From the NCBI GenBank assembly GCA_964619955.1, contig CAZUJF010000001.1:186001-250000 (forward strand): a stretch of 64,000 nucleotides of DNA, given 5' to 3'. Below, piece after piece: positions 21,633-32,529 of this stretch. Within the stretch, counting starts at the first letter, position 1. Each line of letters opens with the position of its first letter. Both the position numbers and the translations under genes were made by a program. This stretch comes from JACQFK01 sp964619955. Lineage in GTDB: Bacteria > Planctomycetota > MHYJ01 > JACPRB01. The notes under the pieces were generated by a model. That model saw nothing but the letters and a program-made list of their open reading frames with translations. It was not told the origin of the DNA and did no database searches.

Positions 21633-21797
21633 ATGCACGTACCTTGCACCAAATGCGGGAAGCCTGCGGACCTTCAGGTGACGAAGTCGGACCGGTCGCG
21701 TGAGTTCAAGTGCCGCGACAAGAAGTGTGCCGAGAAGTTCACGCTTCCTCCGCTGCTTCCGCAGCCGCAGCAGCCGCCCACGGGCAACTGGCGATAG
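21633..21797 (+). CDS. Small zinc-ribbon protein (54 aa)
   Basis: ATG 21633 to TAG 21797. The protein starts MHVPCTKCGKPADL and has a second cysteine pair in CRDKKCAEKF, giving CxxC (5, 8) and CxxxxC (27, 32), a plausible zinc knuckle, followed by a proline/glutamine-rich tail ending GNWR. I do not recognise the family. A strong hairpin stands 9 bp after the stop. The spacing of cysteines and the codon usage support a real gene, but no clear ribosome site is seen. Confidence 0.5.
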   Translation: MHVPCTKCGKPADLQVTKSDRSREFKCRDKKCAEKFTLPPLLPQPQQPPTGNWR

Positions 21798-21805
21798 CGC
21801 GCCTT

Positions 21806-21841
21806 CGTCGTCGGCCGGCCCCCGGCCGGCGTCCGACGACG
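21806..21841. terminator. Hairpin after the zinc-ribbon gene
   Basis: CGTCGTCGG (21806-21814) pairs with CCGACGACG (21833-21841), and CCGGCC/GGCCGG pair inside it. No T-run follows, so it may act as a pause or processing site. Confidence 0.5.
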
Positions 21842-21921
21842 CGGGGCGTGTTGCGCCGAACCGTGACCGCGAATGTTCCGTTCTTGAGGTCCGTCCGCAG
21901 GTTGGAACTCCCCGCCGGCCG

Positions 21922-21950
21922 TTGCCGTGACGGCGGGGCCCTTGTAGACT
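21922..21950 (+). promoter_or_regulatory. Promoter of tRNA-Arg
   Basis: TTGCCG (21922-21927), 17-bp spacer, TAGACT (21945-21950), 16 nt before the mature tRNA 5' end. Confidence 0.5.
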
Positions 21951-21966
21951 GCACGGCCTCCGCCGG

Positions 21967-22043
<77 letters not shown>

Positions 22044-22084
22044 TCCTTCGCGCATCTTTTGGGGATGGCGCTACGGATGGCAGG

Positions 22085-22126
22085 CCATCCGCCTTCGCTC
22101 GCCGAGGGCGAGCTTCGGCGGGATGG
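22085..22126. repeat. Intergenic palindrome
   Basis: Arms 22085-22103 and 22107-22126 pair as CCATCCGCC..GCTCGCC with GGCGAGC..GGCGGGATGG around a GAG loop. It sits between tRNA-Arg and the PuuD-like gene and resembles dispersed CGCCTTCGCTCGCC-type intergenic repeats. Confidence 0.6.
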
Positions 22127-22163
22127 GGAGGCTCTTCACCCGGGAATGGGGACGATCCGCCGG

Positions 22164-22192
22164 TTGACAGGCCCGCGCGGATCGGGCACAAA
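22164..22192 (+). promoter_or_regulatory. Possible promoter of the PuuD-like gene
   Basis: Perfect -35 TTGACA (22164-22169), 17-bp spacer, weak -10 CACAAA, 7 nt before ATG 22200. Confidence 0.3.
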
Positions 22193-22199
22193 GATCTGC

Positions 22200-22907
22200 A
22201 TGGAACAGATTTTCCCGCAGATCGTCGACAGCGACCCGTACCAGACGGCGCACACCCTCGTCCTCCAGGCGCTACGCTGGATGCATTTCTTCTTCGGGGT
22301 CCTCTGGCTCGGGCATCTCTACTTCTTCAATTTCGTCCAGGCCCAATACGAAAAGGCCCTCTCGGCGGATCAGAAAAAGGTCCTCATCCCCCAGATCCGC
22401 GGCCGCGCCCTCTGGTGGTTCCGCTGGGGGGCCATGATCACCCTCCTGACGGGCTGGAGCTATCTCGGCTACCAGGAAATGGTCGTCCGGAAGTCCAACT
22501 TCGCGAACTGGCTCTCGTTCGGGCCCGACGGGGCGGGCGCCTCCAACCTCTGGATCCTCTTCGGCGGCCTGCTCGGCACGATCATGTGGATCAACGTCTG
22601 GTTCGTGATCTGGCCCGCGCAGCAGGTCATCCTCGGGTCGCTCTCCGGCAAACGCGAAAAGCCCGCCGATTTCGACGCGCTCGTCGCGATGTCCCACCGC
22701 TTCTCGAGGCTCAACACGCATCTCAGCCTGCCCATGCTCTTCGGCATGGGCGCCCGCGGGCATTTTCCGGTGGCCCGCAGCCTCGGGGAGGCCCTGCTCT
22801 GGATGCTGGGCGTGATCGTGATCGGATTCGCGGTCTCCCACCACGTCCTGAAGCTCGTCTCGCCGCGGGTCGGGCGCGAGTTCCTGCCGGACGAGCCTAA
22901 GGCTTGA
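22200..22907 (+). CDS. PuuD-like membrane protein (urate oxidase N-terminal domain family)
   Basis: 235 residues with about five membrane helices. RWMHFFFGVLWLGHLYFFNF, a WFRWGAMITLLTGW segment and IMWINVWFVIWPAQQ resemble the membrane part of PuuD, a urate hydroxylase in which this part is followed by a cytochrome c domain. The cytochrome domain is absent here, so the enzyme name should not be transferred; several His residues in helices could bind heme. I start at ATG 22200 since TTGACA lies 31 nt before it and a longer frame would run over the promoter. It ends convergent to the cupredoxin-like lipoprotein gene with an 11-bp overlap. Confidence 0.65.
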   Translation: MEQIFPQIVDSDPYQTAHTLVLQALRWMHFFFGVLWLGHLYFFNFVQAQYEKALSADQKKVLIPQIRGRALWWFRWGAMITLLTGWSYLGYQEMVVRKSNFANWLSFGPDGAGASNLWILFGGLLGTIMWINVWFVIWPAQQVILGSLSGKREKPADFDALVAMSHRFSRLNTHLSLPMLFGMGARGHFPVARSLGEALLWMLGVIVIGFAVSHHVLKLVSPRVGREFLPDEPKA

Positions 22908-23625
22908 AGCTGAAGTCCGCGGCGACGGTCCGGCCTGCCTCGATGCGGACGGGAACCGTGCGCGTGCCCAGCGATTCGTGCCAGGCCTGCAGGACGTAGT
23001 CTCCCGCGGGCAGGCCCGGCAGCTCGAAGGACCCGTCCGGCCCGGTCACTTGGAAATACGGGTGCTCGAAAACCGCCACGTAACCGAGCATCCAGGGATG
23101 CAGGTCGCATTTCACGCGGAAGGGGGCCTCCGGACGCCGCGCCTTGATCGTCCGCGAGGACCCCAGCCCCTGGAGCGTGAAGTTGAAGGTCCCCTGGACG
23201 GGGAACCCGTGCACGTTGTGGTCCGTCGGATCGTCGTTGGCGAATTCGAGGGGCTGGTGCGTCATGACGGCCGCGACGCGCGGGACGTAGACGCACTTCG
23301 TGTTCGAAATGCGCACCGCCTCCTTCGGCCAGGCGAAGACCTTCCCTTCGAGGCCGGACCGGACGGAGACGATGACGTTCTGCAGACGCCCGTCGCGGAC
23401 GAGCACGATCTCATTGAAGGCCCCCTGGGGATGCTTCGCGGCGCATTCGGGATTGCCCCCCAGCGGGAGGCGGGGATTCGGCGGCGGCGTTCCCTCGAAG
23501 AGAACCCGCCCTTTCACGCCGCCCGTCGTCGCGGGGTCGATCGGCGTGGGCGTCACGACGGGGTCGGCCCCGGTGGACGCATCGCAGGCCGCGAGCAGCA
23601 GCAGGATCAGCGCGCTGTGTTTCAA
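22897..23625 (-). CDS. Cupredoxin-like lipoprotein with carboxypeptidase-regulatory domain
   Basis: 242 residues from a TTG start at 23625 that is preceded by GGAG. The leader KHSALILLLLAAC ends in a lipobox cysteine, so this is an exported lipoprotein. Residues after about 35 begin GGVKGRVLFEG; the middle has HNVHGF and later CDLHPWM, which together supply a His plus CxxHxxM set like a type I copper site. The C-terminal GPDGSFELPGLPAGDYVLQAWHE is a CarboxypepD_reg-like strand pattern. It may transfer electrons or bind copper outside the inner membrane. It follows the DUF1844 gene by 23 bp on the same strand. Confidence 0.65.
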   Translation of the reverse strand: MKHSALILLLLAACDASTGADPVVTPTPIDPATTGGVKGRVLFEGTPPPNPRLPLGGNPECAAKHPQGAFNEIVLVRDGRLQNVIVSVRSGLEGKVFAWPKEAVRISNTKCVYVPRVAAVMTHQPLEFANDDPTDHNVHGFPVQGTFNFTLQGLGSSRTIKARRPEAPFRVKCDLHPWMLGYVAVFEHPYFQVTGPDGSFELPGLPAGDYVLQAWHESLGTRTVPVRIEAGRTVAADFSFKP

Positions 23626-23648
23626 GGCCTCGGGCTCCAGGCTACCGT

Positions 23649-26472
<2,824 letters not shown>

Positions 26473-26542
26473 GCAATTCCCCTATGGTTTCGGGCATGAT
26501 AGTCCCGCCCTTCGGGAATGTCAATTGACGCGGACGGCGCGT

Positions 26543-27625
26543 TCAGCGCCGGTTCTTTTCCTGGAGCACCCGTTCGTAGAGCGCGAGGTTCTCGGCGAGC
26601 ACCGTCTCGTGCGGGCGCAGCAGGGCCTTGCGCCGGGCGGCCGCGCCCATCGAAGCCCGCAGGGCGGGATCCTCGAGGCGCTTGACGGCGGCGGCGAGTT
26701 CGTCGACGTTCATCGGATCCTCGACGACGATGGAATCCCCGTCGATGATTTCCGAAACGCCCGCGACGCGGCTGACGATGAGGGGGATCCCGGAGGCCAT
26801 GGCTTCGAGCGTCGCGTTGGGGAAGGGGTCGTACAGGGTCGGGAAGATGAACGCGTCCGCGGCGGCGTAGAGGCGGCCCACGTCGGAGCGCCGCCCGAGC
26901 AGGCGCACGCGCGGATGCGGGGTCGCGCGGCCTTCGCCGGCCACGAGGAGCCGAGCCGAGGGGACGCGGTCCACCGCCTGGACGGCGAACTGCAGGCCCT
27001 TGCGCCGGAATCCGGTCCCCACGAAGAGCAGCGTGTAGTCCTCCTCCCGGAGGCCCAGCTCCGCGCGGACCGCGCGCCGCGCCTCGGGGTCCGGCTTGAA
27101 CTCGTCCCCGTCGACGCCGTTGTGGATGACGCTGATCTTCTCCGCGGGGACGCCGTAGTGCCGGATCACCTCGGCTTTCACCCGGTGCGACACGGCGACG
27201 ATGTGCCGGGAGGCGGAGGGCGAGAAGCTCTCCCGCTCCAGGCGCAGTTCGTGGCGTTCCTTGGGCCGAAGGCGGCGCCAGAGCCGGCCCAGGACGCCGT
27301 AGACGGGGTCCGTGCGGTCCAGGTATTCGCGGTGCGTGCCGCCGCCGAGCCGGAGGATGTCCTGCGACGAGGTCCGGGTGAAGCTGTGGACGATGTCGAA
27401 GCGCGACGCTTCCAGCAAAGCGCGGGACTGATGCGCGAACGAGGCGTGCCGGTAGAAGCCTTCCGCGGGGACGCGGTGTTCGACGACGCCCTGCATCGGC
27501 GCGAGCGAACGGGCGAAGACGTGGACCTCGTGGCCGCGGGCGAGCAGGCCGCGGGCCATCGTGGCGGCCTGCCGTTCGGCGCCCCCCGCCGGGGAGAACT
27601 TCTCGATGACCAGCGCGACCTTCAT
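26543..27625 (-). CDS. Glycosyltransferase family 4, LPS-core type
   Basis: 360 residues with a GT-B fold. FSPAGGAERQAATMARGL is the acceptor-side loop, VIHNGVD and GTGFRRKGLQFAVQAV the linker and donor-domain start, and FPTLYDPFPNATLEAMASGIP the E-x7-E-type donor motif. The pattern is close to WaaG, the LPS core glucosyltransferase, and the gene order after waaF supports that. The ATG at 27625 overlaps the waaF stop by 4 bp. Donor sugar is not determined. Confidence 0.85.
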   Translation of the reverse strand: MKVALVIEKFSPAGGAERQAATMARGLLARGHEVHVFARSLAPMQGVVEHRVPAEGFYRHASFAHQSRALLEASRFDIVHSFTRTSSQDILRLGGGTHREYLDRTDPVYGVLGRLWRRLRPKERHELRLERESFSPSASRHIVAVSHRVKAEVIRHYGVPAEKISVIHNGVDGDEFKPDPEARRAVRAELGLREEDYTLLFVGTGFRRKGLQFAVQAVDRVPSARLLVAGEGRATPHPRVRLLGRRSDVGRLYAAADAFIFPTLYDPFPNATLEAMASGIPLIVSRVAGVSEIIDGDSIVVEDPMNVDELAAAVKRLEDPALRASMGAAARRKALLRPHETVLAENLALYERVLQEKNRR

Positions 27626-28587
27626 CGGAGCAGCTCCCGGCAGGCCTTCTCGACGTCGTCGACGCTGACGCGCTTCATGCACTCGTGGTGGCCGAGCGGA
27701 CAGACCCGCTTGAGGCAGGGGCTGCAGTCGATCTCGTGCCGGACGAGGACATGGTTCCTCCCGAAGGGCGGCGTGTGGATCCAGTCGGTGGGGCCGAAGA
27801 TCGCGACCTGGGGGGTTCCGACCGCGTCCGCCACGTGCATGGGGCCGGTGTCGTTCGTGACGAAGAGTGCGCAGCGGGCGATGGCGGCCGCGAGTTCGAG
27901 AATCTTCGTCTTCCCGGCAAGGTTGAGCCCCCCGACGGCGGCGGCGACCTTTTCGCCGAGCGCGGCTTCGGCAGGTCCGCCCACCACCACCAGCCGGCCG
28001 TGTTTGGCCAGGCGCCGGCCGAGTTCGATGAAGCGGTCGGGGAACCACTGTTTCGCGGCGCCGTACGTGGCGCCGGGATTGAATCCGATCCAGGGGCCCC
28101 CCGGGAGGGCGGCGGCGGCCCAGGCGACGGCCTCCGCGGGAAGGACGATCTTCGGCGCCCTGACGGCCGGCGGTTCCCCGAGGGCCGTGAGGAGGTGATG
28201 GTAGTGGAGGACCCGGTGCGCGCGGCCGGGCGCCTCCGGGGTGTCGCTGAGCAGCCGGGTGCGCCCGCGTCCGCCGTAGCCGATGCGGCGGGGGATGCGC
28301 GCGCTCCAGGCGAGGAAGGCCGCGCTGAACGAGCGGGGCAGGACGAGCGCGGCATCGAAGCGGCGGGCTTTCAAAGTCTTCACGGAACGCAGCCAGGATC
28401 CGACGCCGCCGCGTTCATGCGGAAGGATCTCGTCGACGTGCGGCGTGCCGCGGTAGAGGTCCGCGAAGGCCGGCTTGGTCAGCACGGTGACCCGGGCGTG
28501 CGGAAGCATGCCCTTGAGGGCCTCGAGCGCGGGCAGGCTCATGACGGCGTCGCCGAGCCAGTTGTTGCCTTTGACGAGGATCTTCAT
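27622..28587 (-). CDS. waaF: LPS heptosyltransferase (GT9)
   Basis: 321 residues. MKILVKGNNWLGDAVMSLPAL is the GT9 opening; FNPGATYGAAKQW and VTNDTGPMHVADAVGTPQVAIFGPT form the ADP-heptose site. It adds heptose to the Kdo-bearing core on the cytoplasmic face. Three cysteines near the C-terminus (CSPCLKRVCPLGHHEC) are usual for heptosyltransferase II. It is coupled by 4-bp overlaps to the kinase gene upstream and the GT4 gene downstream. Confidence 0.92.
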   Translation of the reverse strand: MKILVKGNNWLGDAVMSLPALEALKGMLPHARVTVLTKPAFADLYRGTPHVDEILPHERGGVGSWLRSVKTLKARRFDAALVLPRSFSAAFLAWSARIPRRIGYGGRGRTRLLSDTPEAPGRAHRVLHYHHLLTALGEPPAVRAPKIVLPAEAVAWAAAALPGGPWIGFNPGATYGAAKQWFPDRFIELGRRLAKHGRLVVVGGPAEAALGEKVAAAVGGLNLAGKTKILELAAAIARCALFVTNDTGPMHVADAVGTPQVAIFGPTDWIHTPPFGRNHVLVRHEIDCSPCLKRVCPLGHHECMKRVSVDDVEKACRELLR

Positions 28588-29408
28588 GACTGCCCGCTGA
28601 GGGACCACCAGAGCCGGTGCGCCCAGAGTCCGTGCGAGCAGAGCCGGGAGAAGTCGCGGAGGCGCGTGCTCTCGCCGAGATAGCGCCGGAGGAAGCGCAG
28701 TTTGTCCGTGCGGGTGACGGGGCCGCGGGCCCCCAGCAGCTTCACGATGGAGCGGTTGAGCCGGGCGAGATTCATCACGTCGAGCCGCTCCTCCCGCCGC
28801 TCCGCGATGATGGCCTTGTCCAGGTCGATGATGTAGATGCCGTCGCGTCCGAGCAGGATGTTCTTGAGCGTGAGATCGGCGTGGTAGATCCGGGCCTCGT
28901 GGAGCTTCCGCATCTCCTGCGCGAGTCCGGCGATCAGGGCGCGCTTCTCGCCAGGGCTGGGCGCCGCGGCGAGCGTCAGGAGGTCGCGCGCCTCCTCGAC
29001 CTCGCGGGTGAGCAGCGTGAAGCGGTGGAAGGGGCCGGCGGCCGTCAGGCAGACGGCGACGGGCTCCGGCGTGCCGACGCCCTTGGCGCGCGCCTCCGAC
29101 GCGGCGCGCAGTTCCTGCAAAGGACGGCCGATGCCGAGGTAGAGGCCTCCGAGCAGGGCGCCGAGCAGGCCGCCCCGCGTGGCGCGGCGCACGAAGATGC
29201 GCGCCGGGGCCCCGGCGGGAAGGTACGAGAAGTGCGTGACCCGGCCGTGGGTGTAGAGCTTCCGGTCGGACGCCGCGACGTGCGCGAAGTCGTCCACGAG
29301 GTCCTGCAGCAGGGCCGCCTTCCACTCCTTCCGGATGAGGATGGTGTGCGGACCCTGTCGCAGGGTTTCGTACCCGGGAATCTCGGTCGAGGTCGTCAGA
29401 ACCCCCAT
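28584..29408 (-). CDS. LPS kinase (Kdo/heptose kinase family)
   Basis: 274 residues. The kinase-like fold shows IFVRRATRGG in the N-lobe, a catalytic loop HADLTLKNILL and the metal site IDLDKA. This is the WaaP/KdkA group of small kinases that phosphorylate LPS core sugars. I start at ATG 29408 (MGVLTTSTE); the longer open frame upstream runs antisense through the divergent gene and is not coding. It heads the leftward LPS block. WaaP-type and KdkA-type function cannot be separated by eye. Confidence 0.8.
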   Translation of the reverse strand: MGVLTTSTEIPGYETLRQGPHTILIRKEWKAALLQDLVDDFAHVAASDRKLYTHGRVTHFSYLPAGAPARIFVRRATRGGLLGALLGGLYLGIGRPLQELRAASEARAKGVGTPEPVAVCLTAAGPFHRFTLLTREVEEARDLLTLAAAPSPGEKRALIAGLAQEMRKLHEARIYHADLTLKNILLGRDGIYIIDLDKAIIAERREERLDVMNLARLNRSIVKLLGARGPVTRTDKLRFLRRYLGESTRLRDFSRLCSHGLWAHRLWWSLSGQS

Positions 29409-29466
29409 CTTAGCGGGAAGGCCGCTTGCAGAGAAGGCCCCGGAATGGTCGAATCCATCCACGCGC

Positions 29467-30786
29467 ATGAAGATCGAACTGGCGGTGCCGGAACGCCGGG
29501 CGGAGGTGGAGGCCTGGCTCGGGCAGGGGGAGACGGGGGCCCTCGTCAAGGACAACCGGGTGCGTTCCGTCCACCACTGGCACGGCCTGTTCATCAAGCG
29601 TTTCAAACCCGGCGGGCTTCTGCACCGCCTCCGCTCCCGCGTCAACGACCGCGCCCTCCATGAATACCGGATTCTGCTCGGCCTGCGGGAGCGGGGCATC
29701 GAGGCGCCCCGGCCCGTCGCCTGGGCGCGCGCACGGGGCTCCACCTGGCTGTTCACGGAGGAGATCCCCGGCGCGAAATCCCTGCGCGAGGTGCCTCTGA
29801 CGCGGCCGCTCTTGAAGGACCTCGCGGCCTTCGTCCGGCGTCTGCATGCCGCGGGGCTCCGGGACGACGATCTGCACGCGGGGAACATCCTCCTGTCCGC
29901 CGGACGGCTCTTCCTCATCGACGTGCACCGGGCGCGCCTCTTCGACGTGCTGACCGATGCCGATCGCGTGGGTTCCACGGCGTTCCTGCTGCTGTCCCTC
30001 TACACCTTCATCAGCAGGACGGAGGCGCATCGCTTCCTCCGGGCGTGCAAGGTGGATCCCCGGGCCGTCTGGCCGGTCTTCCACCGCCTGCGCGACCGCT
30101 ATTATCGGGACCGCCAGGCCCGGGTCCGCAGGACCGGCTCGGACTTCGAGGTCGCCGGCGGCGTCACGGTGCGACGCCCGTTCCCCGCGGAGGAGGCGCG
30201 CCGGCTGCTCGACGCGGCGCCGCTCCGGATGGTCAAGGAGATCGCGAAGCGGCGGCTCTGGCTGGCCTCGCCCGCCTGTTTCGTGAAGGAGTCCCCGGGC
30301 CGGAGCTGGGACAACGCCTTCGGGCTCGAGACGCGGGGCATCCCGACGCCGCGTCTGCACGCCGTGCGGGGCGACCGCGTGCTGGGGGAGTGGATCGAGG
30401 GGGCGCTGCCCCTGTGGGAGCATCTGAAACAGTCCGGCGTCTCGCGGGACCTCCTGTGGAAGCTCGCGCGGATCGTCCGCCGCATGCATTTCCGCGGGGT
30501 CTACCACAAGGATCTGAAGGCGAACAACATCCTCGTCCGCGGCGCGGACGTCTGGGTCATCGACCTGGACCGGGTGGACTTCTCCGAAACGGTGCCCCGC
30601 GAGGACTGCGTCTGGAACCTGGCGCAGCTCAACGCCGCGGTGGGGGCCCCCGTGACCCGGACGGACCGCCTGCGCTTCTACTTCGCGTACGCGGGCCACG
30701 ACCGCGAACGCCGCGTGAACTGGAAGGCCTGGGTCCTCGAGATCATGCGGCACACGATCGCGCGGCGCCACATCTGGCCGGAATGA
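29467..30786 (+). CDS. Tandem LPS-kinase fusion protein
   Basis: 439 residues holding two kinase-like units. Unit 1 (about 1-225) has FIKRFK with K44, DDDLHAGNILL (133-142) and LIDVHRA; unit 2 (about 226-439) has FVKES with K274, YHKDLKANNILV (346-357) and IDLDRV. In unit 1 the position usually filled by His before the catalytic Asp is Asp, while the Asp itself is kept. Each unit is about the size of a KdkA/WaaP kinase. It is transcribed away from the single-unit LPS kinase across a 58-bp gap, and ends in a shared terminator. Probably phosphorylates two core positions, or one unit regulates the other. Confidence 0.8.
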   Translation: MKIELAVPERRAEVEAWLGQGETGALVKDNRVRSVHHWHGLFIKRFKPGGLLHRLRSRVNDRALHEYRILLGLRERGIEAPRPVAWARARGSTWLFTEEIPGAKSLREVPLTRPLLKDLAAFVRRLHAAGLRDDDLHAGNILLSAGRLFLIDVHRARLFDVLTDADRVGSTAFLLLSLYTFISRTEAHRFLRACKVDPRAVWPVFHRLRDRYYRDRQARVRRTGSDFEVAGGVTVRRPFPAEEARRLLDAAPLRMVKEIAKRRLWLASPACFVKESPGRSWDNAFGLETRGIPTPRLHAVRGDRVLGEWIEGALPLWEHLKQSGVSRDLLWKLARIVRRMHFRGVYHKDLKANNILVRGADVWVIDLDRVDFSETVPREDCVWNLAQLNAAVGAPVTRTDRLRFYFAYAGHDRERRVNWKAWVLEIMRHTIARRHIWPE

Positions 30787-30787
30787 A

Positions 30788-30816
30788 AAAAGGCGGCGGA
30801 TGGCTCCGCCGCCTTT
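30788..30816. terminator. Bidirectional rho-independent terminator
   Basis: AAAAGGCGGCGGA (30788-30800) pairs with TCCGCCGCCTTTT (30805-30817) around TGGC, with A-run on one side and T-run on the other. It serves both the double-kinase gene (+) and the convergent secreted protein gene (-). Confidence 0.85.
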
Positions 30817-30833
30817 TCCGATCTTCTTCCGGG

Positions 30834-31979
30834 TTACTTCTCGGTCACCGCTCCGGGCAGGGGGTCGTCCTTGACGACGTAGCGGTTGCTGGTCTCGTTG
30901 AAGACCAGCTTGCTGCGGTTGCTCAGCCACCATTCGTGGATGCGCCAGATGGCCTTTTCGTTGCCGAGGGCGTCCTTGGTGCCGTCGTAGCCGAAGTCCT
31001 TGTCGACGGCCTGCTTGAAGACCATGGCCATCACGCGGGTGTCCAGGGCGTCGATGCCGTCGGACGCGCGCTTCTTGGCGACGTCCTCGGGGCTGACCTT
31101 CTTGTCCGCCCAGTCCTGCTCCTTCTTGAGCGTGTCGGCGAGCGTCATCACCAGCTTGTCGATCGTGTCCTTCGCGGCGACCGGTCCGATGCGCTTGATG
31201 GTGTACTGCCGGCCCGCCATCCGGTAGAGCACGTCGCGCTCGATCTCGAAGGGGTCGCCCTGGCGCTCATAGCGGATCTTGAGCGTGTGGGGCTCGTACT
31301 CCATCTTCCACTCGTCCTCGGTGACGGCGACGATCTTGACGATGTCGACCAGGCCGCCCACCTGGATCTCGTAGAGGTGCGCGCGGGGGTCGACGTTCTT
31401 GAAGATGGCGATGCCGTGGATCTTCTGGCCGGCCTGGATGAAGCGGGCCTCGCGGATCTCGCGGGGATTGAGGTACATCCGGTCGCCCTTCTTCCAGCGC
31501 TTGGAGAGCGGCTCGGGCGGCTCCGTGGCGAAGCCCTTCTTGAAGGCCTCGATGGATTCGCGGACGATGCCGTCGGAGCGGTTGCCGAGGCGGGCGTGGG
31601 ACTCGATGATCTTGTACTCGACCTCGGCGTCGATCACGTTGGCGTAGAAGCGGCCGTACTTCAGGGCTTCCGCCTTGCGGGGGTTGGCGAGCTCCTCCTT
31701 GAGGATGGGCGCCTCGACCTTGCGGATGTCGTCCTGCATCTCCTTGCCGCTCTCGGTGTAGAGCAGCACGTCGACGATCAGGGGGACGATCTCGTCCGTC
31801 TTGTTCTCGAGCGTGAACGTGAAGTACCAGTAGTTCTCGTACTTGTCCGCCGGGCTGCGGTAGGTGTGGATCTGGGGCTTCTCGTTGTCCCACTGGAGGC
31901 GCCAGCGGTTCTTGACCTGGGCCTCCGCCAGCGGGGCGAACGCAAGACCGAGCGCGAGCGCCAGAAACGCCTTTTTCAT
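30834..31979 (-). CDS. Secreted protein of unknown function
   Basis: 381 residues. A clear signal peptide (KKAFLALALGLAFAPLAEA) precedes a charged, mixed alpha/beta protein with no motif that I recognise. It contains paired statements of the type ENKTDEIVPLIVDVLLYTESGKE and many Lys/Glu/Asp residues, and no cysteines were seen. I start at ATG 31979 rather than 60 nt upstream because the signal peptide begins there and AGAACATCC-type spacing precedes it. Convergent to the double-kinase gene. Likely periplasmic; probably a lineage-specific family. Confidence 0.7.
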   Translation of the reverse strand: MKKAFLALALGLAFAPLAEAQVKNRWRLQWDNEKPQIHTYRSPADKYENYWYFTFTLENKTDEIVPLIVDVLLYTESGKEMQDDIRKVEAPILKEELANPRKAEALKYGRFYANVIDAEVEYKIIESHARLGNRSDGIVRESIEAFKKGFATEPPEPLSKRWKKGDRMYLNPREIREARFIQAGQKIHGIAIFKNVDPRAHLYEIQVGGLVDIVKIVAVTEDEWKMEYEPHTLKIRYERQGDPFEIERDVLYRMAGRQYTIKRIGPVAAKDTIDKLVMTLADTLKKEQDWADKKVSPEDVAKKRASDGIDALDTRVMAMVFKQAVDKDFGYDGTKDALGNEKAIWRIHEWWLSNRSKLVFNETSNRYVVKDDPLPGAVTEK

Positions 31980-32145
31980 GATGGATGTTCTCCCCAAGGG
32001 GCTGAATCCTATATCCAACCAGACGGAGGGGTCAAGCAAATCACTGCACGGAAGGCCCCGGAACCTCCTCCTTTCGCGGTCGCTTTTTGTTGCCGGTTCT
32101 TATTTTCCGTGATACATCAATCATGTTCAACGGGAGGGGTGGAAC

Positions 32146-32529
32146 ATGGCGCGGAAACAGCCTCAGGCGAAGACCTCCATACCCGGCTTGTCCGTCGTGG
32201 AGCGCGTGATCCTCTATGTGCGGGACACGGCCCGTTCGGCGGACTGGTATTCCGGCATCCTCGGGGTCCCGGTCCGCCACCAGGAGAAGGGCTGGGTGGA
32301 ACTCGAGAGCAAGGGCGTGGCGCTCTGCCTCCACTCCGGCCGGAAATCCGGCCGCGTGCCGGAATTGAACGCGATCTCCTTCCGCGTGGAGGATTTCGAC
32401 GCGGCGTACCGGGCGCTGCTGCTTCAGGAGGTCGGCGAGCTGACGGAGCCGTTCTCGCCGGGGCCCGGCCTGCGCTGCGCCTCCTTCAGCGATCCGGACG
32501 GCAACATCCTCGGAATCGAAGGCCGGTGA
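32146..32529 (+). CDS. VOC-fold (glyoxalase/bleomycin-resistance type) protein
   Basis: 127 residues in two beta-alpha-beta-beta-beta units: VVERVILYVRDTARSADWYSGILG opens the first, and AISFRVEDFDAAYRAL and FSDPDGNILGI the second. The terminal DPDGN..GI with preceding strand is the usual VOC ending; metal ligands at the E/H positions are only partly clear, so a glyoxalase reaction should not be assumed. GGGAGGGG precedes the ATG. Its stop overlaps the GTG of the next gene by 4 bp. Confidence 0.75.
   Translation: MARKQPQAKTSIPGLSVVERVILYVRDTARSADWYSGILGVPVRHQEKGWVELESKGVALCLHSGRKSGRVPELNAISFRVEDFDAAYRALLLQEVGELTEPFSPGPGLRCASFSDPDGNILGIEGR

Noticed and set aside
28584..29978. Longer 464-residue version of the LPS kinase
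   Set aside because: The extra N-terminal 190 residues lie antisense to the tandem kinase gene and are Arg/Ser-rich shadow sequence.
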